Source: a virus. From it: a DNA stretch of 64,000 nt. A program made the position numbers and the translations under genes. Of this stretch, positions 63,728 to 64,000 are shown piece after piece. The notes under the pieces were generated by a model. The model was given only the letters and a program-made list of their open reading frames with translations. It did no database searches and was not told the DNA's origin. The stretch spans positions 1 through 64,000 of the IMG/VR virus record IMGVR_UViG_3300033388_007730. One strand, given 5' to 3'. Each line of letters opens with the position of its first letter. Position 1 is the stretch's first letter.

Positions 63728-64000
63728 ATGAGCTACGAACATAATTTTGATGAAAAAATTGTGGTATTTCCAGATGAAGAAAATTATCTAAAATGTAAAT
63801 TAGCATATTTAGAATATGAAAAGGGATTTGAAGAGAGTGAGACTCATTTTTCTTTTTTGGAATATATACAAGGTTCTTGGCAGAGTAATTTAATGGGTTG
63901 GGTGGTAGAAGAGATTAAAGATAATGATACAGCTTTTCAAACTTACACTTTTTCTGTAGATTGGTCAGATTCAGCAAATGATAGTTGGAGTAGCTCTTCA
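63728..64000 (+). CDS. Hypothetical protein, cut by the window end
   Basis: An ATG at 63728 after ATCGGAGAC opens a frame that runs to the last base without a stop (91 residues). It is acidic and Trp/Tyr-rich (FLEYIQGSWQSNLMGWVVEEI). No domain is recognised. Its C-terminus, where the shared tail might appear, lies outside the window. Confidence 0.6.
   Translation, partial: MSYEHNFDEKIVVFPDEENYLKCKLAYLEYEKGFEESETHFSFLEYIQGSWQSNLMGWVVEEIKDNDTAFQTYTFSVDWSDSANDSWSSSS

Noticed and set aside
1-64000. Reassigned stop codon (TAG or TGA as sense)
   Set aside because: TAG, TGA and TAA all end intact genes, TAG is followed directly by TAA in two tail genes, and the 3-6 kb virion frames contain no in-frame TAG or TGA.
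1-64000. Frame breaks explained only by a poor-quality assembly
   Set aside because: Not fully excluded for the homopolymer cases, but tens of kilobases of long virion frames are nearly free of breaks while disruptions cluster at 46-50 kb, and some are not in homopolymers.

Overview
The window is a very AT-rich, almost gap-free stretch of a tailed bacteriophage genome. It is probably a huge phage, because it carries its own translation initiation factor IF3, a PRPP synthetase and a near-complete replication helicase set next to an exceptionally large virion locus. Genes are closely packed, often with ATGA or 1-5 bp junctions. Shine-Dalgarno sequences of the AGGAG type are common and the promoters look like bacterial sigma-70. 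All three stop codons end genes, so there is no sign of a recoded genetic code. The host cannot be named from the sequence. I saw no tRNA, rRNA or CRISPR array.

Bases 1-44758 (+ strand) are a tail/baseplate/adhesin locus of about 44 kb. Thirteen virion-type genes, several coding for 1,000-2,000 residues, are built from fibronectin-III-like, LamG/concanavalin-like, InlB-type, VWA-like, PKD-like, discoidin-like, Kelch, NHL and Asp-box propeller modules. Two insertions interrupt it: an HNH homing endonuclease (6784-7698) whose last 12 codons copy the 3' end of the tail gene before it, and a GT4 glycosyltransferase (7719-8819). One tail gene seems to need a +1 frameshift at a UUU UGA site (9085-9091).

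Bases 44772-50545 are an accessory region. Three more glycosyltransferases lie on the + strand, and a cluster of small, partly broken genes lies on the - strand (45513-47831), read from a divergent promoter pair at 47840-47906. Several of these small proteins, and a metallopeptidase at 63 kb, end in the same short C-terminal peptide, roughly RF-[ED]-[LV]-M-[DE]-[LI]. I consider this the most unusual unexplained signal here.

Bases 50603-64000 hold replication and metabolism: a UvsW-like SF2 helicase, IF3, a Ycf46-like AAA+ ATPase, a degenerate DnaC-like loader, a DnaB-type helicase, a stand-alone primase zinc domain, a zinc-ribbon protein that needs a -1 shift, PRPP synthetase and a SprT-like metallopeptidase. 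Loader, helicase and primase domain are adjacent and probably act together at the fork. Domain assignments come from reading motifs by eye, not from database searches.
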